This document shows, in pieces, positions 36,050 to 47,761 of a stretch of DNA of 64,000 nucleotides. The DNA lies in contig JAJEKV010000206.1 in the NCBI GenBank assembly GCA_021234155.1, positions 1,118,001 through 1,182,000 on the forward strand. The letters run 5' to 3'. The translations under genes were made by a program, and so were the position numbers. The stretch comes from Isoetes taiwanensis (taxonomy: Eukaryota > Streptophyta > Lycopodiopsida > Isoetales > Isoetaceae). The notes beneath the pieces are model-generated. The model saw only the letters and a program-made list of their open reading frames with translations, was not told the DNA's origin and did no database searches. Each line of letters starts with the position of its first letter. The stretch's first letter is position 1.

Positions 36050-37307
36050 CTAAGGATGCTCCCCCCGAATCCTACGGGCAAGGGCTAAATCCTTAGGCAT
36101 TATTGTTACCCTCTTTGCGTGGATCGCGCAAAGATTGGCGTCACCAAAAAGTGCCACCAGGTATGCCTCCGCAGCCTCCTGAAGTGCCAGAATGGCAAAG
36201 GTCTGGAAGCGGAGGTCGGTCTTGAACTCCTGCGCGATCTCCCGTACCAGCCTCTGGAAGGGAAGCTTCCGTATAAGTAGCTGGGTTGATTTCTGAAACT
36301 TGCGGATTTCCCGCAAAGCCACGGTGCCGGGTTTATATCGGTGAGGCTTCCTTTGTGGGGCGGGTTTTGCTGGCGGCCCCTTTGGTGCAGGCACCGTCTT
36401 GGCTCCCACAACCGGCCGGGAGTCATCCACCCGCTGCTGTCGCCGATTAGAGCTGGTGTTCTTGCCAAAAGCACCGACAGTCCGTAGCTTTTCCTTATAT
36501 TGACTGCCGGTCTTGCGGGCTACACCCTTCCTCCGGTGCTTAATGGTCGGGTGGTCAATGGGAGTCGGGCCCGTCCCACTTCCAGATCCCCCATCCCCCT
36601 GTGGGTTCGTCTGGTCTTGCTGGGCCTTCTTCTCCCGTTCGAGCCTCTCTTGCTCCTCCCGGAACTCCCGGGCTCTCCTCAGATCTTCCCTGGACGGAAG
36701 GAATTGTTCGCGGCACTCCGTGAAGAAGCTCTCTAAGATGGTACCGGTTGGGCCGCTGGCTCATATCAATCTGGATCGTGGTCAGATAATCCAGACTGAT
36801 ATCAGGGATCGGGGCTACCCACATGAAGCTCTGAGAGCCTTCATGCCATTCATACGGGGGAACCTCGATTGCCCTGCCATCTATGATGCCAAATCCGTCC
36901 CCTAAATACCGGTACTCCCTTCCTCGAGTAGTCAGATCCGCCAGCTTCCACCTCCTCGGTGGTCGCCTTCCCCGCCAAGCCCCCGATGCGGTCGGCTTCG
37001 TGGGATGTCCTCCTCCTCGTGATGGCCCTCTTGTTCGGGGAGGATAGAACTTAATCAGCATCATAACCATGTCAGGTTGCTCGACAATGGTATAGGAGAG
37101 CTGATGAAGATTCAGCCGGATCAGGAATGGCTCCGAGAAGTGATAGATAGGATAGGGAATCCTATCATTGTTCTCGAAACGGTTCACCAACTCATCCAGG
37201 AGGATGTCGACGAAACCCGGGTCGGTAGCCATGTGCCGGGCGATTAAGGCATAGATCTGCACTATACTTAGGGTAGCAGGGTCCGGGGCGCTCTTAGTAT
37301 TGGCCAT
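36050..37307 (-). CDS. Gypsy accessory ORF-A fused (after a frame change) to a histone H3-like domain
   Basis: Frame 1 starts with the ATG at 37307 ([20 protein letters not shown]) and reads plausibly as protein to about 36748. There the sensible reading moves to the next frame, open from 36763 to the TAG at 36050. This frame has no ATG before the histone fold, so expression needs fusion to frame 1. It gives a glutamate/arginine-rich, coiled-coil-like segment ([20 protein letters not shown]), a basic tail with [12 protein letters not shown] (A-R-K-T at 36520-36509) and, from 36349 to 36053, a histone H3 fold: [20 protein letters not shown] ... [20 protein letters not shown] ... [15 protein letters not shown] ... 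RRIRGE. The fold spans 99 residues, exactly the canonical H3 length from K37, with no loop-1 insertion. Substitutions include Y54F, TFAI for S(S/H)AV, G102A and E105G. This resembles an H3.3-derived protein rather than CENH3. Confidence 0.85.
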
Positions 37308-38083
37308 ACTGTAGTACTAGGGTCTATGGAGTCAACAGTGAGGCGCTGGCGGCAAAAGATGCGGCAAAGGGGGCGCTTGGGTTCAGAAGGCTCAAGGATG
37401 GAAAAGCAGAGTCAGATCCGGCGGCGATGGCGGGCGGCGGCTCTGACGGTCGAAGGCGCTGAAGGCGAGGCAAAATGAGATGGCAAAAAAAAGAAATTTT
37501 TAACGGCCAGATAACTTTTGAAATTTTAAAATTTTCCTATTAGCTTTTAAATTTTCATTATTATAAAATAATTATACGGCGGAAATACGCGAGGCATACG
37601 GTCGCTGGCCGGGTTGCATTATCGATGGTTCCCGCCGACGGGGGTCGTCGAAAAGCAAGCGGCGCCCGAGTTGACCTGGCGGCCCGCGTTGACTCCCGTC
37701 TGACCGGTCGGGCGCCAACTGCATTTTCGGCTCTTCCACCGTGACTGCAAGACGACAAAAAGCAAGCGGCGCCCGAGTTGGTTTTTCGGGCCTGCCCTTG
37801 ACCATTTTTCGCCTGGAGACGATCGTTCTAGGATAATTTGAGTATGTCCGATCCAATGGACGCACCTTCTTCGTCATTCGAGCTACCCACTGACATTTAC
37901 AATTCTTCCAATTCTTGGGCCCTCCAGTTGCCCTATCCTTCTTGAAGCTACAATTGCCTAATTTAACCTAACACTGAACCAAACATCAAAGAGGACTAAC
38001 AACACATTACTTAGCCTCCTCCTAACTACCGTGCTACGAGTTAGTGTTTGGCCAGTGCTATGATTTCGAGCAACCGAAATCAC
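37308..38083 (-). other. Gypsy 5' leader
   Basis: Non-coding leader between the primer site and ORF-A. It is GC-rich in part and contains a repeated phrase of about 30 bases (AGCAAGCGGCGCCCGAGTTG) at about 37656 and 37761, which could form packaging or control structure. Confidence 0.6.
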
Positions 38084-38096
38084 GGCTCTGATACCA
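38084..38096 (-). other. Primer-binding site, tRNA-iMet
   Basis: On the minus strand TGGTATCAGAGCC lies directly inside the 5' LTR. It is the standard complement of initiator methionine tRNA used by plant Ty3/gypsy elements. Confidence 0.93.
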
Positions 38097-38097
38097 C

Positions 38098-40036
38098 CGC
38101 GGACGCCTCGAACATATACGACTTCTACCAGATACATACGGGGACTTTCCCCTCCCATGGCGACCAACTCGCCATGAACAGGGCCCTCCGTCTATTTCGG
38201 CCCATCTATAATATGATGCCCGAAAGAAGGACACGAAGGGGTCATTCGGCCCACGCCTTCAGTGGGGCTCCTACGTCGCGGAAGCGTGAGTACAAGGGTT
38301 AGCACACAGCATAAATCACATATAGATAACCACCACGAAGGGTGGCACATCCATCCCAATACCAACGGCAAAGAATATGCATCTAAACCTAAGAAAACAC
38401 CCGAACCTCAGGTTCTACCCCGGCTCAGACTCCAGTGAGGAACGACTGACGGTAGGGCCTCAAGAGGTCAGCAGACCGAGTCTTGGCAAGGCGTTGGCTG
38501 GCATAGAACATCGGCTAGGGTTGTCCACTCCATCCGCCCCTCCTGTGCACACTTTGCAGATGGGTCAATTCACGCTATGGCTTCGCTATAGCCTTCCGGA
38601 GACGCAGGTTCTAGGTATCACCCTTTGAGCCTACTCCAGGTTCATGACGCCTGGTCCGATGAGGCAGGTCGGGGAAGCGTCCCCTTCCAGAATCACAGTG
38701 GTTCCATGGGTGAGCTAGAGGACACGTGCCGCATCAGCGACCCCCGCATCCGTACCCGACTTACTCACCCTAAATCTACTCAAAGTACAGGATGCCCCAT
38801 GCGGGTCACACCTCTGTACCCAGGGAGTGTCAGACCCATACCCGGCCCGGCTCGCACCTAGCTCGCTGGCCGGCTATTAGGCCTAGCCCACTGTAGGAGT
38901 CTCAGGAGCCTTTTATGTTCGTGCAAGACCCCACCCCCACTTCACCACTGTGTTCCTTGTCTGGTGCTAAGCCAGTCCATAGCATCTAGGACCCGATGGG
39001 TTCTTGTGCACAGGCCGCATTTAATGGGACTCTACAGGGCGCTATCTAGGAGCATACTACAATACATGGCTCAGAGGTCTCTACCCCCCCGTAATTTCCC
39101 CATTTCAGAGTCATACTAGACAAAGAGCTAACAATCCATCCTTTCAAAGCAAAACTAGAATCAAATATAAAGAGAACTTACCTTTACAACCAAGGGTTAG
39201 TTCCTATGATTGATACACAAAGAGAACAGAGAAACGAACACAACCAAGGCCCAATAGGGGTGCTATCTAGAATTCACAAGCTATCCTAGCCACCCACCTG
39301 AGTTCTGGCTGGACTCGTTACCATGGGGTGCTTCCATCTCTGGGGTCTTGGGGGTTGAGCTTCTGCTTCACTGGTTCTACTTGGTATGGGGGCGCTCTGC
39401 TTGGTATGATGGCGCTCAGCTTGGTATGATGGCGCCGGCTCTCGCTCCTTCCTTTGGCGAATTGAGGGAGTCAAAGCAGGGGATAGGGATCGGGTTGATG
39501 ACCTAATTTGGAAATCCCCATGTCGGGCCAATCGACAAGGTGGCCTTCCCAAAACAAAGAATCAATCTAATTAATCCTATTTAGTCCTTAATTCCCTAAG
39601 TTATAGGTTATTATCTTTAATGGTTAAATTAGCATAGCTAATTTAATCCCTTTTAGAAGGAAGGTGTATTTTTACGTCGTAGCACTAGCCAACATCTATT
39701 AGGACATACGACAGCATATGGCATGTTCTTGCAATCCCCCTTCAAGGTAGGACATACGACAGCATATGGCATGTTCTTGCAATCCCCCTTCAAGGAGCAC
39801 CGCCCCCTACAAGGATACCAGGGGCCAAAGGTCCTAAGATGCCAAGATCCTAGTGAGGTTCGAACACGAGACCTCAATGTGCTAGACAAGTGGACTAACC
39901 ACTAGGCCAACACGACCCTTTTAGAGTAACCCCCTAGGTTACAATTAGGATCCAATACCCCATGGTGGCGTACTTTTAGGGGGTGACGTGCGTATGGATA
40001 CGTTACGTATACCGTATGAACACGTGGAACGTCACA
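38098..40036 (-). repeat. 5' LTR of the gypsy element (1,939 bp, with SINE insertion)
   Basis: Co-linear with 26517-28191. The inner end (CGCGGACGCC) has drifted from TGTGACGCTCC, while the outer end GGAACGTCACA is identical and is followed by the GACTC target duplication. The extra length is explained by a SINE and its target duplication at 39648-39925. Point differences from the other LTR are clustered. Confidence 0.93.
39658..39915 (-). mobile_element. tRNA-derived SINE inserted in the 5' LTR
   Basis: A 258-base insertion absent from the other LTR, flanked by a 10-bp duplication CCCTTTTAGA (39648-39657 and 39916-39925). Read on the minus strand it begins with a tRNA-like promoter: A box TGGCCTAGTGG (39909-39899) and B box GTGTTCGAACCTC (39867-39855). 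Two tandem units of about 47 bases (AGGACATACGACAGCATATG and following) lie at 39710-39800. The 3' end reads AAAAATACACCTTCC rather than pure poly(A). RNA polymerase III transcription and LINE-dependent mobilisation are inferred from the family. Confidence 0.9.
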
Positions 40037-40041
40037 GACTC

Positions 40042-43000
40042 AAGCACGTGCAATTTGGCCGATGAAGGTAAGAAGAAAGCCCAATCTCGTTTCCCTATTG
40101 TCAATTATCAGGCTATGTTTTCCTTGATCGTTTTAAGCTTTCCATATACACTGAAGAATGCATGGTGCTTGGGAGACTGTGTTTATGTGAAATATGCACA
40201 TCACATTTAGGTGTTTGGGAATGGGTTATTGTATTGTGAAAGATGTGAGTGCAATACGTATTAATGTGAGACTTTGAAATGCAATTGAGGAGAGAGCTAG
40301 ATATTATTTTAGGGCAAATGTTAGCACGAAAAGACCACAACATTGTTAACAATAGATGGATTGGAAGAAATTGGTGTTGAAGCCAATATTAATAATTTGT
40401 GTGTTTATTTGTAAGAAAATGTTAGTGGTAAAATCTGTGAAGGATACCAGGTATGATCTAGGAGCAGTTTTATCGCATGATGGAATAGAAAGAAGTTGTA
40501 TAATGTATAACTTTATCAAGTTGAGCGAGTTGAAAGCCACATTTGCAAAAGAATACAATGAAGTGTGAACTCCCAAACATAATGATTTATGCTGAATCGA
40601 AGTAATTCCTTCAACGTGGTGTGCAAGTAGACATGTAGACCTTGTTGGGTTCTGTGAAGAGGCCATTGAAAAGTTGGAAAAGTTATATATGTTGCTAGTC
40701 TTGATGGAGATTTTCTAAGGTAAACATATTAGTTTTGAATTTGAAGGAGGAGGAATTTAAAGTTCTTAAAATTACTTATGTGGGCGTAGATTTGGGAGTG
40801 CAATAGAGCTTATTCCAATAGCATATTCTTGATGAAGATATGAACAAGATCTAGACAAACTTGAATTCCAATTAATTTTAGCAGCAATCCTTCTTAAACA
40901 AATTCCTTAAGTGATGTATATTATCAATTATAACATAGAACCATAGAGCAAATAATCGAGAATTACTGTTCATATGGTCATTGACTCATTTACTGTAGCA
41001 GCATTGACCCATGAACTCTTGCCACCAATTGAACTTTGATTTACACGAAACACTTGATTTCTTGCCGGAATTGAGTTGAATTCAGTCATTTGATAATGAC
41101 CAATGTACAGGCTATATGTACAGAGTTTTTGATCGTCAATTATGCCATGAAAATCTACCGACAATGAGCTGTTTCTTTTTGAATGGTTTTGGCTCCATTT
41201 CGATAGCCTTAACCTCTAAAATATATTCTATTCTATTATTTCTGATCAAGATCACTTAGAAATATGCCAAATGGGATGAAATCTCACCTTAACATGAGAG
41301 CCTTGAATATGAAGTATGATCTATATAAAGTAAAGTCCTAGATTTAAACATGGAATATCAATGGTTACATAAACTAGGAGGATTTGGACCTTTATATTTC
41401 CATATCAGTATAAAAGCATAACTAAATACAAACACAATAACCTTTTCTGCCAGTTGGTCTCCGTGGACGATAAAATCATATTCTATTCTATTCTATTCTA
41501 TTCTATTCTATTCTATTCTATTCTTTGGGAATCAAGACCAAGTACATCGAATGAACTGGAAAAAAATACATACCTGAGGAGGTGGCTGCCCACAAGGATT
41601 GCTTCTCGCTCCCCTTCAAGCTGCCAGAACACCATATAATTTGCTTTGCCACGTTGCAAGAATAAGATAGCCAAAATTATATTGATTTACTAAAGCCAAT
41701 ATTTCAAGTTCAACAAGATTGAATCTTCCATGTCTTAAAACATCATAAATCTACCCGCTCATCATCAAACACAGCACAACTTTGATGGCATCATCACCTC
41801 GCCATCAAAAGCTCAAAATAGAGTTACAACATACAAGACAATTGTGATGGCATCATCTTCTCGCTATCACAAGCTTAAAATAAACTACAAATAGAAAACA
41901 AAAATCACTGATAAAGATGTCCTCCATCTTGGAATGTCATGTCATATCATAATGATGCACATTTCAATGCCTCAAATCCCTCGCCTTGCTAAGGGCAATT
42001 CTAGTTATGATCATCTAGCTAATAGATGGTTTGTGGCCCCAACATGCATACCAGGTTAGCAATAAGTCTATGCAGCAATTGATGTTATGCATCGTATCTG
42101 AAAGCTAGCCCACAAACATCAAGAGTCTGTCACATAAAGCCTCAACGCTGAGTAGCTCTTCGATTTCCAAGATTTCTACATGTGAAGAATTGGCGATGGC
42201 AAGCACTACGGTCTAGGAAGAACTGGAAGAACTGGCGATGGCAAGAACTGGCGGCGACTATAAACCTAAAACAAAACCTAAGAAAGCCCTAACCTGCGCA
42301 GCCGGTCAGTCGGAATGCGTGAACCCAAGTTCCATTCCGCGTTATTGGCTGATGCCACGCGTCGGCACCAAAATGCACGCCCCTAAAAAAAGGGACCCAA
42401 CTTCTATATTGTATTCAAGGGGGGAAAAGCCAAAAAAGCGCTATAGTAGTGTGCATTGAGCATAAACGATGCTCGCCCTTAGTGGTGGAAGTTTCGATTC
42501 CTGCTATTGCAGGAATTCTTTTGGGATGTGTTTGAAAGGATGAAAAAAGCTAGTGAGAAAGTGGGCAAGGCGCTATAGAGAGAACGTAGACTGTTGGAAA
42601 GCTGGAGAGAGAACGCAGGTAAGGCGTTAGAGGATATCTATTCATAGGTTTTATTTGATCTCGCGAATCTTCCACAAATAAGCATTTGGGCTCTTCAATA
42701 TTGGAGATGAATGACGATGGTTGGATAGTTGAAGAATGACACGATCTCAATAAATAGGCTGAAAGAATATTTCGATATATTCACAATCTCAATAAAATAA
42801 ACAATAAAGGAGTTATTGGGGAAGCAAACTAATTTATTGGATCAAGAAAAATGAGACATTTTTCTCGCAGAGGAGGCTCTGTGACCATCGTATGACAAAA
42901 AGAGGGACCATTGGCTGATCTTACGTCAAGGAAATGCAAAAAATGAATAGGGAATATTAACATTCCAGCTGAGGACAAATGGCATTATATTCATGATGGT

Positions 43001-43550
43001 TGGTTACTTGAGTACGATGCTCTTCAAAGGAGACATGCAATGTACAATTGCATGATCTCATGGGTGGTTTCGATGGATATAAAACAAGCTCATGTTGTAG
43101 GACACTATAAGACCACACGCAAAATTATTCCAGAATGAAGTAAAAACAAACGCATAAATAATAACAATGTGGTTTACACGTGTCATCAGGCGATGAGCCA
43201 CGACTAGTATTGGTTGCTGACATGGCTCTGACGTGTAAACTCTAAAAATGCGAAAAGGAGGGGACCAAGTGTTGTGGATCCGATAGACTCGGCGTGGTGC
43301 ATTTCCGTTGGCTCTGGCTATGGACAAGAGAACATGATCTATTTTCTGCCATCGCCACGTTGCTTGGAGCCCTTTCTCCGACGCCACCGTTCCGGCTTTA
43401 AGCTCGACGGGGAGGTCTCTTGGTTGTCCATCATCATCGAAAAGACGCTTCGCATTCGCTTTCGTAAAGGCTGCTGTAATTCCTTCCCTGCTCCTCGCTC
43501 AATTCTCGCATAATTTTTTCAGTAGTAGACAATCTAAAGCGTCTTTTCTT
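40042..43550. other. Intergenic, including the invertase promoter; no further gene recognised
   Basis: Contains a pentanucleotide microsatellite (41479-41525), a tandem pair of about 75 bases at 41761-41890 (core GATGGCATCATC), and a tRNA-like phrase GTTTCGATTCC near 42490 that could be a SINE remnant. The last few hundred bases should hold the promoter and 5' UTR of the invertase. An open frame at 40356-40568 faintly resembles RNase H but is too weak to call. Confidence 0.4.
41479..41525. repeat. (TTCTA)n microsatellite, about nine units
   Basis: Head-to-tail TTCTA units without interruption in an AT-rich intergenic region. Confidence 0.95.
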
Positions 43551-46500
43551 ATGAATATTCATTCTTTAGCCGGTTTAAATCCTTATCATTGCCCTAGCTA
43601 TGGCGAGACACTCTCATCGCCTCATTGTTCTAGCTTATTTTCATTAAATACTCCACGATATGAAGATTGCCCCAATTTGGGCAATAAGCTCTTGAAATTG
43701 AAGCATTTGACTAGTGGGGGAAGCTGCAAGCATTCCCGTTCATTTTCCATACTTGCACAGAATGGTGGGTCGTTTCAGAAAGCCGAAGCATCCTCTCAGC
43801 AGCAAGCAGGGGATGAAAAGCTTACTCTATTGGCATCTCTGACAGAAAATCTTAGGCCGGATCATGTTTATGTGAGACAGGGATCAACCGCTCCTTTGAT
43901 TCTTGAAGAAAATCTCAATGGAAAACCAGGCCAGTCTAGCAGTGGGTCTTTATGGGCCCATAGAGAAAATACTCTGGAGAATGAAGCTTGGGATCTTCTC
44001 AGGTCTTCAATGGTGCATTATTGTGGAAGCCCTGTTGGAACTATTGCTGCCAATGATCCTACTGATACCAATCCATTGAATTACGACCAAGTTTTCATTC
44101 GAGATTTTATTCCGTCAGCCATGGCATTTCTTCTTAAAGGAGAATCTGACATTGTCCGCAATTTCCTTTTACACACACTGCAACTTCAGGTATGGTATTA
44201 GCAACATCAGCAGCTTTTTGCCTGTCAACTTAAAAAATGTTCCATGTATGATGTTTTCCATATATGTGTAGAGTTGGGAAAAAACTGTTGATTGCTACAA
44301 TCCAGGACAAGGTCTAATGCCAGCTAGCTTCAAAGTGAGGACAGTTCCTCTTGAAGGAGATTCTGCCAATGGAACAGAAGATATCCTAGACCCTGATTTT
44401 GGCGAAGCAGCAATTGGCAGGGTAGCACCAGTAGATTCAGGTAACGTGATGGTATTTTGGATAAGCTCTCAGGCAGACCTTTGATTGATAACTTTCCCTA
44501 CAGGCCTCTGGTGGATAATTCTCTTGAGAGCTTATGGGAAAAGTACAGGGGATCTGTCTCTGCAAGAAAGAACAGACGTGCAAACAGGAATGAAAATGAT
44601 TTTGAAGCTATGTTTGGCAGATGGTTTTGACATGTTCCCATCATTACTAGTTACAGATGGATCCTGCATGATAGATCGGCGCATGGGAATTCATGGCCAT
44701 CCTCTTGAGATTCAGGCATGCATTCAAAACATAATGTTGCTTTTTATTCGATCCAATTCATTTAGGACATGACTGAAGGGCGAGGCACCTAGGAATGGAG
44801 TGTGAGTGTGCAAGCTACACATTATCAGGGCACATCTGACTCTTGCACATTAAAGTATCGAAAGGTGCTAATGTCACTATTATGTCATGCTTCACATAGA
44901 GATTGCTTCTCATGTGTGGCTTGCACACTGTCGTATTGACACTCTATGCAGTATGTACTGACATCCCTCAGCTCTTTTATTATCTCCTGAGGATATAGAC
45001 ATACTGTGAATATACTTGGTCTTAGATGTGCCTCTCCAGTATGTGTCGTGTTAGTGCATATGCCTTTCCCCTTTGCTCAGTTATAGAAGAGCTTTCAAGA
45101 TGTGCGATAGAAACTACCTTGCCTGCATATACGAAAAAGACAGTTAAACTTCGCATGTTGGATTTGTCAAATATTTTGACTTGTTTCAGTGTGTGTGTGA
45201 ATTGCGTGAAATGACACAACTATCTTGTTGATACAGGCACTGTTTTATTCTGCCCTAAGATGTGCCCGTGAAATGCTCATTTCAGAGGACAGCGCACTCG
45301 ACTTAATAAGGGCTCTGAATTCAAGATTAAGTGCATTGTCATTTCATATTCGGGAATACTACTGGGTGGACATGAGGAAATTGAATGAAATTTACCGTTA
45401 CAAAACTGAGGAGTATTCTCATGATGCTGTTAATAAATTCAACATTTACCCAGATCAAATACCACCTTGGTTGGTGGATTGGATGCCCGATCAGGGCGGT
45501 TACCTTATTGGGAATCTGCAGCCAGCTCACATGGATTTCAGGTTCTTTTCTCTTGGAAATTTATGGTCAATAGTCAGCTCTTTAGCCACGCAGGAACAAG
45601 CAGAAGCCATCTTAGATCTTATTGAAGTTAAATGGTCTGATTTTGTTGGTGATATGCCTTTTAAGATATGTTTCCCAGCGCTTGAAGGAGAGGAGTGGCG
45701 TATTGTCACAGGGAGTGACCCAAAAAACACGTAAGTCTCTCTCTTTCTGTTATCTCACTCTCTTTACACGCAATCTTGTTTTAGTAATTAGTTATGTTGT
45801 TTGACTAGGAGGTGCATGCCCTCTTTATAGGTTTATAGTGCTGTATGAATACCTGTCAACACATTAATCCTGCAAACGGAAAAAAGGAGCAAGTGTTTGA
45901 TCATTGTTAGACAATGTTATCAAGGTTTCATTAGAGTTATGTCTGAGTGACACATTTTACTTTGGCTATTGCATGATATCTCAGCAGGCAGCAGATGAAA
46001 TATAATGCGCTTTTCTTATAATTTATCCCTTCATAAACATCAGCTACTCGATTCTCCTCAGAGTTAAGAGTCGAAGATGCAGTTTCCATAACATCACATT
46101 TCTGTAAATATACTGTTCTATTTTCCTTAGATTACCGGACTTGTGTAATATCGTCCTGGAATATCATTATCCTGTCTATATCATCCCTTTAATCTAATAA
46201 TAACTCGGTTGTTTCTGTCATCTCGGAGTTACTGGTCTGACAACTTGCTTGCTAACTAATTATATGAGTCCGCAACGTTCTAGTATCATCCTATGTATTC
46301 ATTATGTATGTTAAATGGGAATGGTTATATCTTGTTGAACTGACAAGGTGGAGAGTTAGCCTTATTTTAAAACTTAGACAGTGGGTAGGCTGAATTCAAT
46401 TGACAAGCTATCATCAAGTGTAGCTGCCACTTGAGATAGGATTGACAATTAGTGCGGGCGCTTGGTGCTGCAATGTTGTATTGCCACGACATGTAATCTA

Positions 46501-47048
46501 GACCGCCTAGTTTATGCAGTAACAGCACGCTATTTGCACAAAAGTAAATTAGCTTCATAATCATAAATGTCCTTGTAAAATGTATTGCTAATTTTGCTGC
46601 TCCATGCAGGCCGTGGTCTTATCACAACGGAGGCTCTTGGCCAACATTACTGTGGCAGGTGAGGTTGTCTAATATGAGATATCTACGATTTGCTTAAGCT
46701 GACTAAAGATCTTGAATGCAGTTTACAGCTGCATGCATAAAAATGAAGAGGCCTGAGCTAGCTAGCAGGGCACTGGAGATAGCAGAAAGAAGAATTGCCA
46801 GAGATAGGTGGCCAGAATATTATGACACAAGGACTGCACGGTTTATTGGCAAGCAAGCACGTTTATACCAAACCTGGACAATTGCAGGATTTCTTGTTGC
46901 AAAGATTCTTCTTCAACATCCTGATTCAGTTAAAATATTAACCTCTGAAGAGGATCTAGCTTTACTTGAGGCTATGTCCTGCTCCCTTGATGCAAATCCT
47001 CGAAGAAAACGCAAAAGAAGGGTTAAGTCGACCCATGTTATCGTATGA
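43551..47048 (+). CDS. Alkaline/neutral invertase (GH100), 6 exons, 629 aa
   Basis: Coding exons are 43551-44189, 44272-44440, 44504-44715, 45237-45730, 46610-46658 and 46722-47048; phases fit and the total is 630 codons including stop. The enzyme hydrolyses sucrose to glucose and fructose at neutral to alkaline pH. Diagnostic segments: [117 protein letters not shown] and [17 protein letters not shown]. The first 110 or so residues are serine-rich and poorly conserved, fitting an organelle transit peptide as in the alpha clade (plastid or mitochondrion), but the target is not proven. Intron 3 appears to use a GC donor (ATTCAG|GCATGC); all others are GT-AG. No lesion is visible. Confidence 0.95.
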
Positions 47049-47607
47049 TTCAAATAATCTGGTTACAAAAAGGTTGTATTTTTACCTTTCAAGGTACTAC
47101 ATTTATTGATATAAAATCAAGATAACGGTAATAATTGTGTTATGGCGTACTGTTATTGCATTACTACTTCAAAAGACTTTTCAATGAATATGGGAGCCGT
47201 GCAACAAAGAGATTTGTTACGTAATACATGGTATGGAAAGCTGGGCAATTGCAAGTTTTGAGAGCATAAGTTACGATAAACGACGACTATGACCTGACCA
47301 TTGCAAAAAGGTCAGTACGACGACCATGACCTGACCATTGCAAAAGAGGACAGTAAACGACGCCAGGATAGTAATTTCGCCATTTCTGACCGGAAATTCA
47401 TGCCGTAAGAAATACTCCGACGTAATTCTTGGATTTTTGGACCGGGTAAGGGCTATGATTTCTTCCTAGCGCCTTGCAGTTTCTTCATCGAGCCCCTTGT
47501 TTTCGAAATTTTCTATTTTTCTTGACGATTCGATCGCAGTTCAAAGTGGTGAGCCTTTTTACAATATTTTTGTGTTTGAGGAAGATTCTTGAGTGAGATG
47601 TGATGTA

Positions 47608-47761
47608 GAACGGAATGGGGTCAGCCATTCTTGCTTCCCCCTGACCTGCAGAATCCGGGAGCGCCGCCATTCTTGCTTCCCCTGACCTGCAGAATCCGGT
47701 CGCGGCGCTCCCGGATTCTGCAGGTCAGGGGGAAGCAAGAATGGCTGACCCCATTCCGTTC
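47608..47761. repeat. Perfect 59-bp inverted repeat with 36-bp spacer
   Basis: Left arm 47608-47666 (GAACGGAATGGGGTCAGCCA ... GCGCCG) and right arm 47703-47761 are exact reverse complements. The spacer holds a further direct, one-base-shorter copy of the middle of the left arm (CCATTCTTGCTTCCCCTGAC). The pattern looks like a template-switch or foldback-repair event. The right arm covers a candidate start codon. Confidence 0.95.

Larger units (their letters stand above)
26517..40036 (-). mobile_element. Complete Ty3/gypsy chromovirus with accessory ORFs, including a histone H3-like domain
   Basis: A 13,520-bp LTR retrotransposon lies on the minus strand. The LTRs begin TGTGACG and end in CA, and both outer ends are flanked by the same 5-bp target duplication GACTC (26512-26516 and 40037-40041). 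Order from the 5' LTR: tRNA-iMet primer site, leader, ORF-A/H3-like fusion, ORF-B, ORF-C, gag, protease, RT, RNase H, integrase with chromodomain, polypurine tract, 3' LTR. Protease before RT/RH before integrase is the Ty3/gypsy order, and the C-terminal chromodomain makes it a chromovirus. This copy is inactive as it stands: one nonsense codon in RNase H, frameshifts at gag and protease, and a shift before the H3 part. About 3.5 kb of accessory coding DNA upstream of gag is far more than a normal chromovirus has. Confidence 0.95.

Noticed and set aside
36050-36349. The H3-like domain as a CENH3
   Set aside because: Loop 1 has the canonical length with DLRFQ kept, without the insertion typical of CENH3, and the sequence is closest to H3.3-type.
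36555-36745. The last 60 codons of ORF-A ([18 protein letters not shown] onward) as genuine protein
   Set aside because: The other frame over the same bases gives a coiled-coil-like sequence that leads straight into the H3 tail; this frame has the proline/glycine/arginine look of an off-frame translation.
40356-40568. RNase H-like peptide (GAVLSHDG ... KLSELKATFAKEYNEV)
   Set aside because: Only loosely similar to gypsy RNase H, with no neighbouring RT or integrase; too weak to annotate.
42430-42520. tRNA gene near GTTTCGATTCC
   Set aside because: A B-box-like phrase is present but no acceptor stem or anticodon arm can be folded; at most a SINE relic.
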